From: UBA4781 sp963674975
Lineage (GTDB): Bacteria; Chloroflexota; Anaerolineae; Anaerolineales; Anaerolineaceae
Length of the DNA stretch: 64,000 nucleotides
Assembly (NCBI GenBank): GCA_963674975.1
Contig: OY771913.1
Location: forward strand, 1,612,001 to 1,676,000
Direction of reading: 5' to 3'
Shown: piece by piece, positions 42,167-50,907 of the stretch
Position numbering within the stretch: the first letter of the stretch is position 1
Layout: each line of letters opens with the position of its first letter
Made by a program: the position numbers and the translations under genes
Notes under the pieces: model-generated
Seen by the model: the letters and a program-made list of their open reading frames with translations, nothing else
Database searches by the model: none
Told to the model about the DNA's origin: nothing

Positions 42167-43156
42167 ATGCCCACCAATTTTTCACAATCTGTACTGCAGC
42201 GAGCTCATCCTCTGGGAATGCATATCGGTGTCTACGCCGGACTTGAAATGATCCATGCCACGGTGAGGCAGGTGGTCAGTGATGCCCAGGTACAGACCGA
42301 CGCGGTGCTGGCAATGCACGAGCATTTTCATAACGAAGTTCTGATGACCGCCATGGATCTCAGCGCGGAAGTGGAAACCTTCGGCAGTCAGATCCGCATG
42401 TCGGATGAGGAAATTCCGGCAGTGATCGGCAGGCTGGTCACCACCAAAGAACAGGCAGATGCTCTTCAGGTGCCTCCGGTGGGGGAAATGCGAACTGCGG
42501 TACATTTGAAAACCGCGGAGAATCTGGTCGCTTCGAAGAAGGGTATCGTCATGGGGGGCTGTATCGGACCATTCTCGCTGGCGGGGCGTTTGTTTGGTGT
42601 AAGTGAAGCGCTTGAAGCAACCATGCTGCAGCCGGACCTGGTTCAGGTTTTACTGGAGAAAGCAACCCAATATCTGATCGATTTCGCCCTTGCATTTCGC
42701 GAGGTGGGTGCGGACGGAGTCATCATGGCTGAACCGGCTGCCGGACTGCTTTCGCCGCGTGGTATGGCGAAATTTGCTTCTCCTTACATCAAGCGCATTG
42801 TCGAAGCAGCGCAAGCTCCTGGTTTCACCATTGTCCTGCATAACTGCGGAGCAAAAATAGTCCATTTACCCAAAGCGCTTGAATCGGGCGTGGAAGTGCA
42901 TCATTTCAGCAGCCCTATGGATATCATCGCTGCCCTGCAGCAGGTAGATGAGCAGACCATTTTGAGCGGAAACATTGATCCGGTTTCTGTCTTTTTCAAT
43001 GGAACAGAAGAAGATGTAGAACGACAAACGCTTGCATTGCTGGAAGCCGCTCGACCGTATAAAAACTTCATCATTTCCTCCGGCTGTGATATTCCACCCG
43101 GAACACCCATTCGCAACCTCGAGGTATTTTATTCCACCGTGGCGGATTTCAAATAA
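42167..43156 (+). CDS. uroporphyrinogen decarboxylase/MtaA-type methyltransferase
   Basis: A 329-residue URO-D-fold protein. Instead of the haem-enzyme active site it shows the zinc-thiolate pattern of the MtaA/MtbA/CmuA group: VLHNCGAKIVHL (His-x-Cys) and later SSGCDIPPGTP. VIMAEPAAGLLSPRGMAKF and SGNIDPVSVFFNGT are family segments. Such enzymes move methyl groups from corrinoid proteins to CoM or folate. No corrinoid protein gene is adjacent. A GAGAGG precedes the ATG. Substrate and acceptor are unknown. Confidence 0.86.
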   Translation: MPTNFSQSVLQRAHPLGMHIGVYAGLEMIHATVRQVVSDAQVQTDAVLAMHEHFHNEVLMTAMDLSAEVETFGSQIRMSDEEIPAVIGRLVTTKEQADALQVPPVGEMRTAVHLKTAENLVASKKGIVMGGCIGPFSLAGRLFGVSEALEATMLQPDLVQVLLEKATQYLIDFALAFREVGADGVIMAEPAAGLLSPRGMAKFASPYIKRIVEAAQAPGFTIVLHNCGAKIVHLPKALESGVEVHHFSSPMDIIAALQQVDEQTILSGNIDPVSVFFNGTEEDVERQTLALLEAARPYKNFIISSGCDIPPGTPIRNLEVFYSTVADFK

Positions 43157-43242
43157 GAATATAGATTGACCGAGCTTTTGCCTGAAAAACCATGCGCGAT
43201 CGCTGGAAAGTAGTATCATAAGGGTGAACAAAAGAGGGAGAT

Positions 43243-43758
43243 ATGAAAAACCAGCGACATGCGAATGATTATGTGGCGGTAGCGATCGAAGCCCGCCGGA
43301 ATGCCAGTGATGCTGAAAAAAGGTTATGGGATGAACTGAGCGGAAATAAGCTTGCAGGCTGCCATTTCAGGCGCAAACATTGGATCGAAGATTACCTGGT
43401 CGATTTTTGCTGTTTGACCAGAAAACTGGCTATTTTTGTGGAAGGCAGCAATACGGATGAGCAGCAATATCAAGCCGAAGCTATGGCTGTCTGTATGGCA
43501 AATGAATTCAGGGTGGTAGCTTTCCGCAAAGCGGATATCCTGCAGAGTATGGAATATGTTTTGAAAACGATCAAGTTACTGCTGCAGTTGAATGATGCTG
43601 CTCTGAAAGCCGAGATCAAAACAGAAAAGAAAATGCAGACGCTCGAAGAGTTCCAAAAACGTGATAAACTGCGCAGCGATGTGGATTACCTGCGGGGAGA
43701 CCACGCCAATGCCGACAGCAGTCTTTTGAAGATCGATCGTTTTCTGCGGAAAGGCTAA
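43243..43758 (+). CDS. degenerate DUF559 protein
   Basis: A 171-residue protein. The first 115 residues match DUF559 (RRNASDAEKRLWDELSG, CHFRRKHWIEDYLVDFCC), but the catalytic strand reads LAIFVEGSN instead of IEVDGxQ, and FRKADILQ replaces RFWNNEVL. It should be inactive as a nuclease unless it uses other residues. A charged C-terminal extension (KTEKKMQTLEEFQKRDKLR) is not part of the family. GGGAG lies before the ATG. It is the second DUF559 gene within 6.5 kb. The two may descend from one another. Confidence 0.8.
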   Translation: MKNQRHANDYVAVAIEARRNASDAEKRLWDELSGNKLAGCHFRRKHWIEDYLVDFCCLTRKLAIFVEGSNTDEQQYQAEAMAVCMANEFRVVAFRKADILQSMEYVLKTIKLLLQLNDAALKAEIKTEKKMQTLEEFQKRDKLRSDVDYLRGDHANADSSLLKIDRFLRKG

Positions 43759-43826
43759 TTATTTCTGCGGTCCGGAAATGTTTTATTCCACAGCCTCTGA
43801 TCTCGGACACTACCCTATAAATAATA

Positions 43827-43856
43827 AACTCCTTCGCCAAATCGGGAAGGAGTTTG
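43827..43856. terminator. convergent terminator-like hairpin
   Basis: AAACTCCTTC and GAAGGAGTTT form a ten-base-pair stem around a ten-base loop. It lies between the DUF559 gene and the converging P-type ATPase gene. T-tracts are weak on both sides. Confidence 0.6.
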
Positions 43857-43889
43857 CTGTATTTCCACCGAGAAAATTCTCAATGAAAA

Positions 43890-46334
43890 TTAATCTTTAC
43901 CATGTATTCTACTGCTGATCCATTTTCCAATCTCTACCACAACAAGCAATCCCAGCGCGATACCCGCCACAATAAACCAATCCTGTATTGTCAATGGAAC
44001 GATACCCAGCAGATCACCGATGGAAGGGACAATGAAAGGCAGAACGGCGGTAGCCAGACCGGTAATAACTGCCCAAATGAGCGGCTTGTTTGCGGTAACC
44101 TTGTTCATGCGGAAAAGCGGCACGCGCAGGCTGCGGTAAGCGAAGATATAGATCATCGAGTTGATGGCAAACGAAGCAAAGACGATACTGCGTCCCTCGG
44201 CAATATTCTGGTGGATGGAGTACATGTGATTGAAAAGGAAGAGAGCGGCTGCAGCACTGGAAACACTGATAATGCCGATCAACGAGAGCCCCAATTTGTT
44301 TAGAATGGGTTCTTTCAATGAGCGCGGTTTCTCTTCCATGATGCCGCGTTCTTTGGGTTCATAACCAAGCACAATATCCGATGGACCATCACAGATCAGA
44401 TGGATCCACAGAATCTGGGCAACCACCAGAGGTGCAGGCCAGCGCAGCATCATGGCTATAAAAATGGTCAAGACCTCTGCGAATGAGTTGGAGAGGGTAT
44501 ACGCTACCACTTTACGGATGTTTTCAAAGATGATGCGTCCCTCTTCGATGGCAGCCACGATGGTGCGGAAGTTGTTATCCAGCAGGATAAGGTCGGCGGT
44601 TTCTTTGGCTACATCGGTAGCAGAACCGACCACCACACCGATATTGGCTTGCTGCAGGGCGGGAGCATCGTTGACCCCATCCCCGATCATGGCGGTAACT
44701 TCTTTATTGCTCTGCAGGGCGCGCACAATGCGTAATTTATCGTGCGGGCGGATGCGCGCAAAAATAGCAGTGTTTTTCACATGCTCTGCCAGTTCCTCGT
44801 CACTCATCGCTTCAAGTTGGGTACCTTCGATGATCTCGTCGCCGTCGTGCATCAAGCCGATGTTGCGCGCGATGCGTTCGGCGGTTACACGGTAATCTCC
44901 GGTGATCATTTTCACGTGGATGCCGGCTTTTTGGGCTACTTCGATCGATTCTTTTACCTGCTCGCGCAAGGGGTCTTCCATTCCAAGTAAACCCAGCCAG
45001 GTATAGCCTGAATGATCTTCCAGTTTTCCATCAGCGCGATAAGCCAGTCCCAGCAGGCGCAGTCCATCTCCAGCCCAACTTTCAACTTGAGCCAGAATAC
45101 GCTCTTTTTCCTTTTTCTCCAGACTGCACATATCCAGCACGATTTCCGGAGCGCCTTTTAGATAATTGTATTTTTCGCCGTTATCCAGCTTATTAGCCGT
45201 GATCATGAACTTGGTTTCACTGCTGAACAATTCTTCAGAGAGCCTTTCAGTTCGATCGGTCAGTTCCTGGGGATTATCCATGTCAAGATTGAGAGCATAT
45301 TCCCAGAGTGCTGCATCCACCGGACCTTCCAGGTCGTTGCACAACACCATGGTCTGATAGGCACGGAGTGGATCGTTGAGGTCAGTACGGGTGATGCGCA
45401 TGCGCCCTTCGGTGAGTGTGCCGGTTTTATCGGTGCAGATCACGGTTACGGAACCCAGCGTTTCTACAGCCTGCATGCGTTTTACAAGCCCGTTGCGCCG
45501 GAAGATCTTGCGCATTCCCAAAACCAGAATTACGGTTACCGCGATCAACAATCCCTCGGGAACAGCAGCAATTGCCAGGATGATTGAGGTTCGCAGAGTA
45601 TCCAGAATTTCCCCGCCCATGATCACCCCTGCTGCCATGATCGCTGCCGTGAACCCAACCACGATCCAGGTCAGGGTTTTGCTGAAGGATTTCAAACGGA
45701 TCTGCAGAGGTGTATCTTCTTCCACGTGTTCCTGCAGGCTTGTGGCGATCTTGCCCAATTCGGTGCCGCTTCCTGTGGATACGACTTTCATGTACCCGCG
45801 CCCGGTTAAAACGGTGGTACCCATAAATACCTGATCATTCACCGATTTTGCGATGGGTTCGCTTTCTCCGGTAAGGATGGCTTCATCGATGGTGACTTTG
45901 ATGCTCTCGGTCAACACTCCATCGCCGGGAGCTTTTTCACCGGCATTCAGGATGACAATATCCCCGGGAACCAGCTCCCAGATCTCCACTTCACAGCGTT
46001 CTCCATCACGGATGACTGTGGTGGTTGGCTTTAGCAGTCCCTTCAATGCCGTATAGGTTTTCTGTGCCTGGTATTCCTGTACAAAACCGAGGATGACATC
46101 AATGATGACCACTGCGATGATGATGGCAAAATCACTGATCTCATTTGCGATCAAAGAAACCAGTGCTGCCACAAGGATGATATAGACCAGGGGGCTCTTG
46201 AACTGGTTAAGCAGCAGGATCCAGGGTGAGGTGGGTTTTTCTGCCGGGAGACGGTTTTCACCGAATTTTCGGCGCTGCTCCAAAACTTCAGATTTTGTTA
46301 GACCATTAATTTCTTGCTTATCCATTTTTGACAT
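43890..46334 (-). CDS. P-type cation-transporting ATPase (P2/calcium-pump type)
   Basis: An 814-residue membrane pump. The N-terminal cation-ATPase domain is short (LTKSEVLEQRRKFGENRLP). The actuator loop has LTGESEPIA, M4 has AAVPEGLLIAVTVILVLG (the PEGL motif of P2 pumps) and the phosphorylation site is ICTDKTGTLTE. The nucleotide domain has LKGAPEIVLDMC and the hinge is MIGDGVNDAPAL. Four C-terminal helices follow. The start at 46334 was chosen because AAGGA lies in front and because the longer open frame runs through the ArsR gene. It overlaps that gene by 17 bases. P2 pumps usually move Ca2+. The ArsR partner suggests control by a metal ion instead. Confidence 0.9.
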   Translation of the reverse strand: MSKMDKQEINGLTKSEVLEQRRKFGENRLPAEKPTSPWILLLNQFKSPLVYIILVAALVSLIANEISDFAIIIAVVIIDVILGFVQEYQAQKTYTALKGLLKPTTTVIRDGERCEVEIWELVPGDIVILNAGEKAPGDGVLTESIKVTIDEAILTGESEPIAKSVNDQVFMGTTVLTGRGYMKVVSTGSGTELGKIATSLQEHVEEDTPLQIRLKSFSKTLTWIVVGFTAAIMAAGVIMGGEILDTLRTSIILAIAAVPEGLLIAVTVILVLGMRKIFRRNGLVKRMQAVETLGSVTVICTDKTGTLTEGRMRITRTDLNDPLRAYQTMVLCNDLEGPVDAALWEYALNLDMDNPQELTDRTERLSEELFSSETKFMITANKLDNGEKYNYLKGAPEIVLDMCSLEKKEKERILAQVESWAGDGLRLLGLAYRADGKLEDHSGYTWLGLLGMEDPLREQVKESIEVAQKAGIHVKMITGDYRVTAERIARNIGLMHDGDEIIEGTQLEAMSDEELAEHVKNTAIFARIRPHDKLRIVRALQSNKEVTAMIGDGVNDAPALQQANIGVVVGSATDVAKETADLILLDNNFRTIVAAIEEGRIIFENIRKVVAYTLSNSFAEVLTIFIAMMLRWPAPLVVAQILWIHLICDGPSDIVLGYEPKERGIMEEKPRSLKEPILNKLGLSLIGIISVSSAAAALFLFNHMYSIHQNIAEGRSIVFASFAINSMIYIFAYRSLRVPLFRMNKVTANKPLIWAVITGLATAVLPFIVPSIGDLLGIVPLTIQDWFIVAGIALGLLVVVEIGKWISSRIHGKD

Positions 46335-46623
46335 GTTCAATTCCTTGTTTAAATAAAGCGATGATGTGCGGGTCGACCACACTGTAATACACTTCTTTCC
46401 CGTTACGGCGAGCCTGCACGATATGCATCTGACGCATACCACGCATATGATGCGAAACAGCAGATTCGGTAACCCCGACCAGCTCGGATAGCGCCTGAAT
46501 GTTCAATTCCTGTTCCACGATCACCGATAGGATACGCACCCGGCTGGTATCGCTGAAGACACTGAACAATTCAGCCACATGGGCGGCGGTATGTTCATCG
46601 AGAATAAACGATTTAGGATTCAT
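46318..46623 (-). CDS. ArsR/SmtB-family metal-type repressor
   Basis: A 101-residue winged-helix repressor. The recognition region is LSELVGVTESAVSHHMRGMR and the wing is VQARRNGKEVYYSVVD. The last helix reads DPHIIALFKQGIEH. Asp, His and a second His lie at the spacing of the SmtB/CzrA alpha-5 metal site, but the fourth ligand (Glu three residues after the last His) is Asn here. No Cys is present, which argues against arsenic sensing. It precedes and overlaps the P-type ATPase gene, and a matching palindrome lies just upstream of its start. A cation-responsive autorepressor of the pump operon is the likely role. Confidence 0.88.
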   Translation of the reverse strand: MNPKSFILDEHTAAHVAELFSVFSDTSRVRILSVIVEQELNIQALSELVGVTESAVSHHMRGMRQMHIVQARRNGKEVYYSVVDPHIIALFKQGIEHVKNG

Positions 46624-46640
46624 ACTTATACCTCAAACAA

Positions 46641-46656
46641 TTAAACATATGTTCAA
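46641..46656. promoter_or_regulatory. ArsR/SmtB-type operator
   Basis: TTAAACATATGTTCAA is a near-perfect 16-base palindrome (one asymmetric pair) 17 bases upstream of the ArsR start codon. It resembles SmtB-family operators, which contain AACA-x-TGTT-like halves. It should be the binding site of the adjacent repressor. Confidence 0.65.
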
Positions 46657-46795
46657 ACGTTTGCGGATATTATCATTATCTTTGAAAAAGCGCAAGTGAG
46701 TTATAAGCGATTCGAAATGATATGATATGCTTGAGATGTCATAAAAAACACTTTAACCGGGCTATCATCAGGGCTTATAAAGAATAGTATTCAAA

Positions 46796-47320
46796 ATGGG
46801 AAAAGAAAAAGCGGAAATGACCGTGCAGGATGTGGTTGCTTTCCTTCAGTTGATGGAGAAAAACAATATCGAAGTATGGATCGATGGCGGATGGGCGGTG
46901 GATGCTTTGCTGGAGAAACAGACACGTGTTCATGAAGATCTGGATATCGCTGTCCGGCATCGAAATACTGAGCGCATCCGTTCTTTACTGGAAGCCCATG
47001 GATTTAGAGAAATAATCCGAGATGACAGCTGGCTGTGCAACTTTGTGATGGGTGATGAGGAAGGACACCTTATTGATATCCATTCTTTTGAATTCGACCA
47101 GGAAGGGAATCGTATCTTTGGCGTGGATTATCCGATTGATTCTCTGAATGGGAGTGGGATGATCGAGGGAATGTCAGTACAATGTATCACCCCCGAATGG
47201 CTGGTGAAATTCCATACCGGCTATACACTGGATAAGAACGATTACAAAGATGTAAAAGCCCTGTGCAAAAAATTCAACATTCTTCTTCCCGAAGAATATA
47301 ACGTGTTTGTCAAGAAATAA
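46796..47320 (+). CDS. Lnu/ANT-like nucleotidyltransferase
   Basis: A 174-residue nucleotidyltransferase similar in layout to lincosamide nucleotidyltransferases of the LnuA type and to small aminoglycoside adenylyltransferases. The motif is VWIDGGWAVDALLEKQTRVHEDLDIAV, seen here as GGWAVDALL then HEDLDI, followed by LIDIHSFEFDQEG and a late WLVKFHTGYTL segment. The catalytic Asp residues are present. It is four bases upstream of the double MerR gene and may be co-transcribed with it and the ABC-2 exporter, a drug-response-like arrangement. Actual substrate is unknown. Confidence 0.8.
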   Translation: MGKEKAEMTVQDVVAFLQLMEKNNIEVWIDGGWAVDALLEKQTRVHEDLDIAVRHRNTERIRSLLEAHGFREIIRDDSWLCNFVMGDEEGHLIDIHSFEFDQEGNRIFGVDYPIDSLNGSGMIEGMSVQCITPEWLVKFHTGYTLDKNDYKDVKALCKKFNILLPEEYNVFVKK

Positions 47321-47323
47321 AAC

Positions 47324-48085
47324 ATGGTAAAAGAAAAAGGATCCTACCTGCGCACCTCAGACCTGGCAAAGGCGGTGGGGATACATCCGAATACAGTGCG
47401 GTTGTATGTGGAATGGGGGCTGCTTCCGCCGGTAGAAAAAAGCCCGAGCGGATACCGCCTGTTCACCAAACAACATCTGGAATGTCTGCGGCTGGCTCGT
47501 ATGATCTATGCCGAGCCGTACCCGGGAAGGCATCTGCGCACAACCGGAAAGGCGATCCTCATGGCTGCGGTTAACGATGATTGGGGCGGCGCTCTGGAAA
47601 AAGCATTTCATCATTTATCTGCCGTAAAGAGTGAATTGACCGGTGCCGAGACGGCTCTCATGCTGCTGGAACACTGGGTGGAAGGGCTGCCGACCGAGCC
47701 ATTCGAGAATCCTCTCTCCATTGCAGAAGTCTCAAGCTTGCTTCATGTAAGCCGCGATGTGATCCGCAACTGGGAACGCAACGGCTTGATAACCATTCCC
47801 CGTAATTCTTATAATCGTTACCGTATTTTCGGACCGGATGAGATCGGTAGAATGCGCGTGATCCGCATGTTGAGTCAGGCTGGCTACAGCCATATGGCAA
47901 TTTTACGAATGTTCATTGAACTGGAGGGCGGGGCAAAAGACGATCTACGCCATGTGCTGGATACTCCCCGTCCGGATGAAGATGTTTTTATGGCTTCTGA
48001 TCGCTGGCTTTCAACACTGCATGAACATGAACTGCGCGCCGGGCAGATCATTCAGTTCATCAAAGATCACCTGGAAACCGTGTAG
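47324..48085 (+). CDS. MerR-type regulator with two DNA-binding domains
   Basis: A 253-residue protein with two MerR-like winged helices. The first is at about 8-47 (LRTSDLAKAVGIHPNTVRLY, then SGYRLFTKQHLECLRLARM). The second is at about 130-195 (LSIAEVSSLLHVSRDVIRNW, then NRYRIFGPDEIGRMRVIRML). Normal MerR proteins have one and pair as dimers. Here one chain could bind both halves of an operator. The C-terminal tail is a short helix. It lies three bases after the Lnu-like gene and 222 bases ahead of the ABC-2 exporter, which it may control. Confidence 0.85.
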   Translation: MVKEKGSYLRTSDLAKAVGIHPNTVRLYVEWGLLPPVEKSPSGYRLFTKQHLECLRLARMIYAEPYPGRHLRTTGKAILMAAVNDDWGGALEKAFHHLSAVKSELTGAETALMLLEHWVEGLPTEPFENPLSIAEVSSLLHVSRDVIRNWERNGLITIPRNSYNRYRIFGPDEIGRMRVIRMLSQAGYSHMAILRMFIELEGGAKDDLRHVLDTPRPDEDVFMASDRWLSTLHEHELRAGQIIQFIKDHLETV

Positions 48086-48307
48086 CCGTCCAACTCTACA
48101 CTTGCAGACCAATGTTCCTGCAAAGCACGGATCGCTTATACATTCTCTGTTGATCTCTCTCAATCACCATATTCTGGATCCATCCCTTTGAATATCGTGA
48201 TGAAAAAACTGATCTGCTGAAAAGGTTTCATCCCGACGCAGTCTGATTGGTAAACCCTCCACTTGCCCACCATAGTTGTACACTGGTAGCTAAAATGAGG
48301 TGATGGA

Positions 48308-49309
48308 GTGACAGAAACGATCATAGCAGTTAAAGCATTATCAAAAAATTATCGTGTTCCCGTTCGTTCTGAAGGACTGGTATCTTCCCTGAAAAGTTTG
48401 TTTCATCCTTCCTATTCTCAGGTGAAAGCAGTGGAGGATCTCAATTTTGAGATCGGTGTGGGGGAAATGGTTGGGTTGATCGGTCCAAATGGAGCCGGTA
48501 AAACCACCACATTGAAGATGCTTTCCGGGCTTCTCTATCCCACAACGGGAGAAGTACGAGTGGCGGGTTATGTGCCGTGGGAAAGGCGTCCCGATTACCT
48601 GCGCAGCATCAGTATCGTGCTTGGGAACAAGAGCCAGATGCTGTGGGATATCCCGCCCATGGATTCTTTCAGGGTGCTGAGTGAGATCTATCTTGTTCCT
48701 GAAAAGGAATTTCGGCGCACTTTGGATGATCTGGTCGACCTGCTGGAAATGAAAGAGGTGCTGAACAAACCGGTGCGCAATCTCTCCCTGGGTGAACGAA
48801 TGAAATGCGAACTGACCGCCAGCCTGCTGTATCGTCCGGCTCTGCTCTTTCTGGATGAGCCCACGCTGGGGCTGGATGTTTCCATGCAGCTGCGGCTGCG
48901 GCAGTTTCTGAAAGAATACAACCGGCGCAATGAAGTGACGGTTATTCTAACCAGCCATTACATGGCAGATGTGCAGGCACTTTGTCCGCGGGTGATACTG
49001 ATCCATCATGGGAAGCTGCTTTACGACGGAGCTCTGGATGGACTGGCACGCCACCTCGCTCCCTTTAAACTGATCAAAATTACTCTGGATCAGAAAAATG
49101 GGAAAACTTTTTTAAATTTCAACCAGCCTGACGATAAGGTGGAAATACTGGAGCATGAGGAAAATAAGTATGTCATGCGGGTAGAACGGGAACAGGTTCC
49201 CTCTCTCACCTCTCGATTGCTCCAATCAAATTCTGTGACCGATCTGAGTATTGAAGATCCGCCCATCGAAGCGGTCATGGATCAGATCTACACGGGAGGT
49301 GCGGCATGA
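48308..49309 (+). CDS. ABC-2 exporter ATP-binding protein (COG4586-like)
   Basis: A 333-residue ATPase. Walker A is GPNGAGKTT (about 63-71), the Q-loop region is LGNKSQMLWD as in COG4586-type proteins, the signature is LSLGERMKCELTASLL and Walker B is LLFLDEPTLGLD. The signature has LSLGE rather than LSGGQ, usual for this group. A C-terminal regulatory domain of about 90 residues follows. The start is GTG with GAGG upstream. It overlaps the next permease gene by four bases. With two ABC-2 permeases it forms an exporter of unknown substrate. Confidence 0.9.
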   Translation: MTETIIAVKALSKNYRVPVRSEGLVSSLKSLFHPSYSQVKAVEDLNFEIGVGEMVGLIGPNGAGKTTTLKMLSGLLYPTTGEVRVAGYVPWERRPDYLRSISIVLGNKSQMLWDIPPMDSFRVLSEIYLVPEKEFRRTLDDLVDLLEMKEVLNKPVRNLSLGERMKCELTASLLYRPALLFLDEPTLGLDVSMQLRLRQFLKEYNRRNEVTVILTSHYMADVQALCPRVILIHHGKLLYDGALDGLARHLAPFKLIKITLDQKNGKTFLNFNQPDDKVEILEHEENKYVMRVEREQVPSLTSRLLQSNSVTDLSIEDPPIEAVMDQIYTGGAA

Positions 49310-50094
49310 AACATCCGGGATGGGCGCTGATGCGTGGTTTCTGGTTATCCTGGCTGCAGTACCGCAGCTTTCTATTCATCCTGGCTTTTGGCTGGATGAT
49401 CCCGCCGTTGATCTATATGCTGGTATGGATGATGGTTGCTGGGTCGCAGGGAATTGCTGGCTTTTCGCAGGGTGAATTTGCGGCATATTATCTCGTTTTG
49501 ATCCTGGTTAACCAGATAACCTATGCACAAACCAACTGGACGGTGGGCGACATGATCAGAGTAGGAGAAATGAACCGCATTCTGATGCGACCGATCGCTC
49601 CGGTCTATGATCCGTTGGCATCGGAAATAGCCTGTAAGATCATCTATTTATTCTTTGATGTACCGCTGGTTATTGTTTTGGCTCTGATCCTGAAACCTGA
49701 ATTTCAGATCGGATTCACAGAAGCAGCTTTATTCATTCCAGCTCTTTTGGCTGCCTGGGCGCTGCGTTTTCTATGGGGTTATTGGCTGGCTTTATTGGCG
49801 TTCTGGGCTACCAAAGCCGATGCGCTGCTTGTTCTGCAAGATACCCTGATTTTCTTGCTGGGAGGACAGGTAGCGCCCATCATGCTCCTACCTGATTGGA
49901 TGCGTGGTTTGGCAGAAGTGCTGCCTTTCCGCTATATGGTAGCGTTCCCGGTAGAAATTCTGACCGGACAGATATCTGGGACGGCTATTTTAAATGGTTT
50001 CTTGATGCAGGCAGGCTGGTTGACTCTGGCTTACATCCTGACCATGGTCTTGTGGAAAAACGGAGTGCGCCGGTATGGCGCAGTTGGAGGCTGA
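49306..50094 (+). CDS. ABC-2 type permease subunit (COG4587-like)
   Basis: A 262-residue permease with six hydrophobic helices (for example FLFILAFGWMIPPLIYMLVW, LYFFDVPLVIVLALIL-like and ALLAAWALRFLWGYWLALLA). ABC-2 family features are the long first cytoplasmic loop (TVGDMIRVGEMNRILMRPIA) and the penultimate VLPFRYMVAFPVEILTGQ. It starts inside the end of the ATPase gene (ATGA overlap) and ends two bases before the third gene. It is half of a heteromeric transmembrane pair. Confidence 0.88.
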   Translation: MKHPGWALMRGFWLSWLQYRSFLFILAFGWMIPPLIYMLVWMMVAGSQGIAGFSQGEFAAYYLVLILVNQITYAQTNWTVGDMIRVGEMNRILMRPIAPVYDPLASEIACKIIYLFFDVPLVIVLALILKPEFQIGFTEAALFIPALLAAWALRFLWGYWLALLAFWATKADALLVLQDTLIFLLGGQVAPIMLLPDWMRGLAEVLPFRYMVAFPVEILTGQISGTAILNGFLMQAGWLTLAYILTMVLWKNGVRRYGAVGG

Positions 50095-50096
50095 AA

Positions 50097-50888
50097 ATGC
50101 GATTATTACGGTTGATTTCTGAGTTTATCAAGGTATCTTTTCAAGAAGAGAGTGCTTACCGGGTTAATTTTGCCATCAGTCTGTTAACATCGCTGCTTAC
50201 TGTGGGCAGCGCCGCTTTGAGCATCTCGGTTGTTTTTGGACAGATCGATCATGTTCAGGGCTGGACTTATGCTTCTACCATGGTTGTGCTGGGAGTTTAC
50301 CTGATCATGAATGCCCTGCGCAGTCTTTTTATCAACCCCGGGTTGGAATCTCTGGCGGGTATGGATGGAGAGGTATGGTCGGGCAGGTTTGATTTCAGCC
50401 TGCTGCGTCCCCTGGATACCCAATTTATGGTTACCTTTCGAAAATGGCGATTATTTTCTCTTATCGATCTGTTTTTCGGATTGATTGTGACGGGCATCGC
50501 CATTTATCGCATGGAGGCTGCTGTATCGATCGGGCAGATATTGCTGTTCTGCCTGATGATCTGCAGCGGGTTGGCGATTCTCTATGCTATTTTGTTGCTT
50601 TTTTCATCACTGGTTTTCTGGAGTCCGGGAGTTATGTTCACCTGGGTGTTCAATGGTCTATTTCAGCTGGCACGTTATCCCCTTTCAATGTATCCGGGAT
50701 GGCTGCAGTTCATCCTGACCTGGATCGTGCCGGTTGGTATCATCACCACATTCCCCGCGCAAGTTCTAAACGGTGAGCTTTCCATGAAAACTCTGTTTTT
50801 CGGAATAGGTCTGGCAGTTGGCATGGTCATCCTGGCATCCTGCTTTTTCCGCAGGGCGTTAAAGCATTATGCCAGTGCATCAAGCTAG
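50097..50888 (+). CDS. ABC-2 type permease subunit (COG3694-like)
   Basis: A 263-residue permease with six hydrophobic segments, starting with LLRLISEFIKVSFQEESAYR before the first helix. MEGEVWSG-like GMDGEVWSGRFDFSLLRPLD is the conserved loop, and the ending LQFILTWIVPVGIITTFPAQ matches this group. The start at 50097 has GGAGG seven bases ahead. The open frame extends upstream into the previous gene but without homology. It completes the three-gene ABC-2 exporter that follows the double MerR regulator. Confidence 0.88.
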   Translation: MRLLRLISEFIKVSFQEESAYRVNFAISLLTSLLTVGSAALSISVVFGQIDHVQGWTYASTMVVLGVYLIMNALRSLFINPGLESLAGMDGEVWSGRFDFSLLRPLDTQFMVTFRKWRLFSLIDLFFGLIVTGIAIYRMEAAVSIGQILLFCLMICSGLAILYAILLLFSSLVFWSPGVMFTWVFNGLFQLARYPLSMYPGWLQFILTWIVPVGIITTFPAQVLNGELSMKTLFFGIGLAVGMVILASCFFRRALKHYASASS

Positions 50889-50907
50889 AACCCGGGTGGA
50901 AGAAAGC

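Noticed and set aside
46335..46442. Longer N terminus of the P-type ATPase
   Set aside because: The added residues run through the ArsR gene in another frame, are Cys/Arg-rich and lack homology. A ribosome site supports the start at 46334.
48086..48307. MerR-type promoter with a 19-20-base spacer before the ABC-2 operon
   Set aside because: I could not find -35 and -10 elements with that spacing around a clear dyad.
49896..50096. N-terminal extension of the third ABC-2 gene
   Set aside because: It overlaps the previous permease gene in another frame. A GGAGG-preceded ATG at 50097 starts the conserved part.
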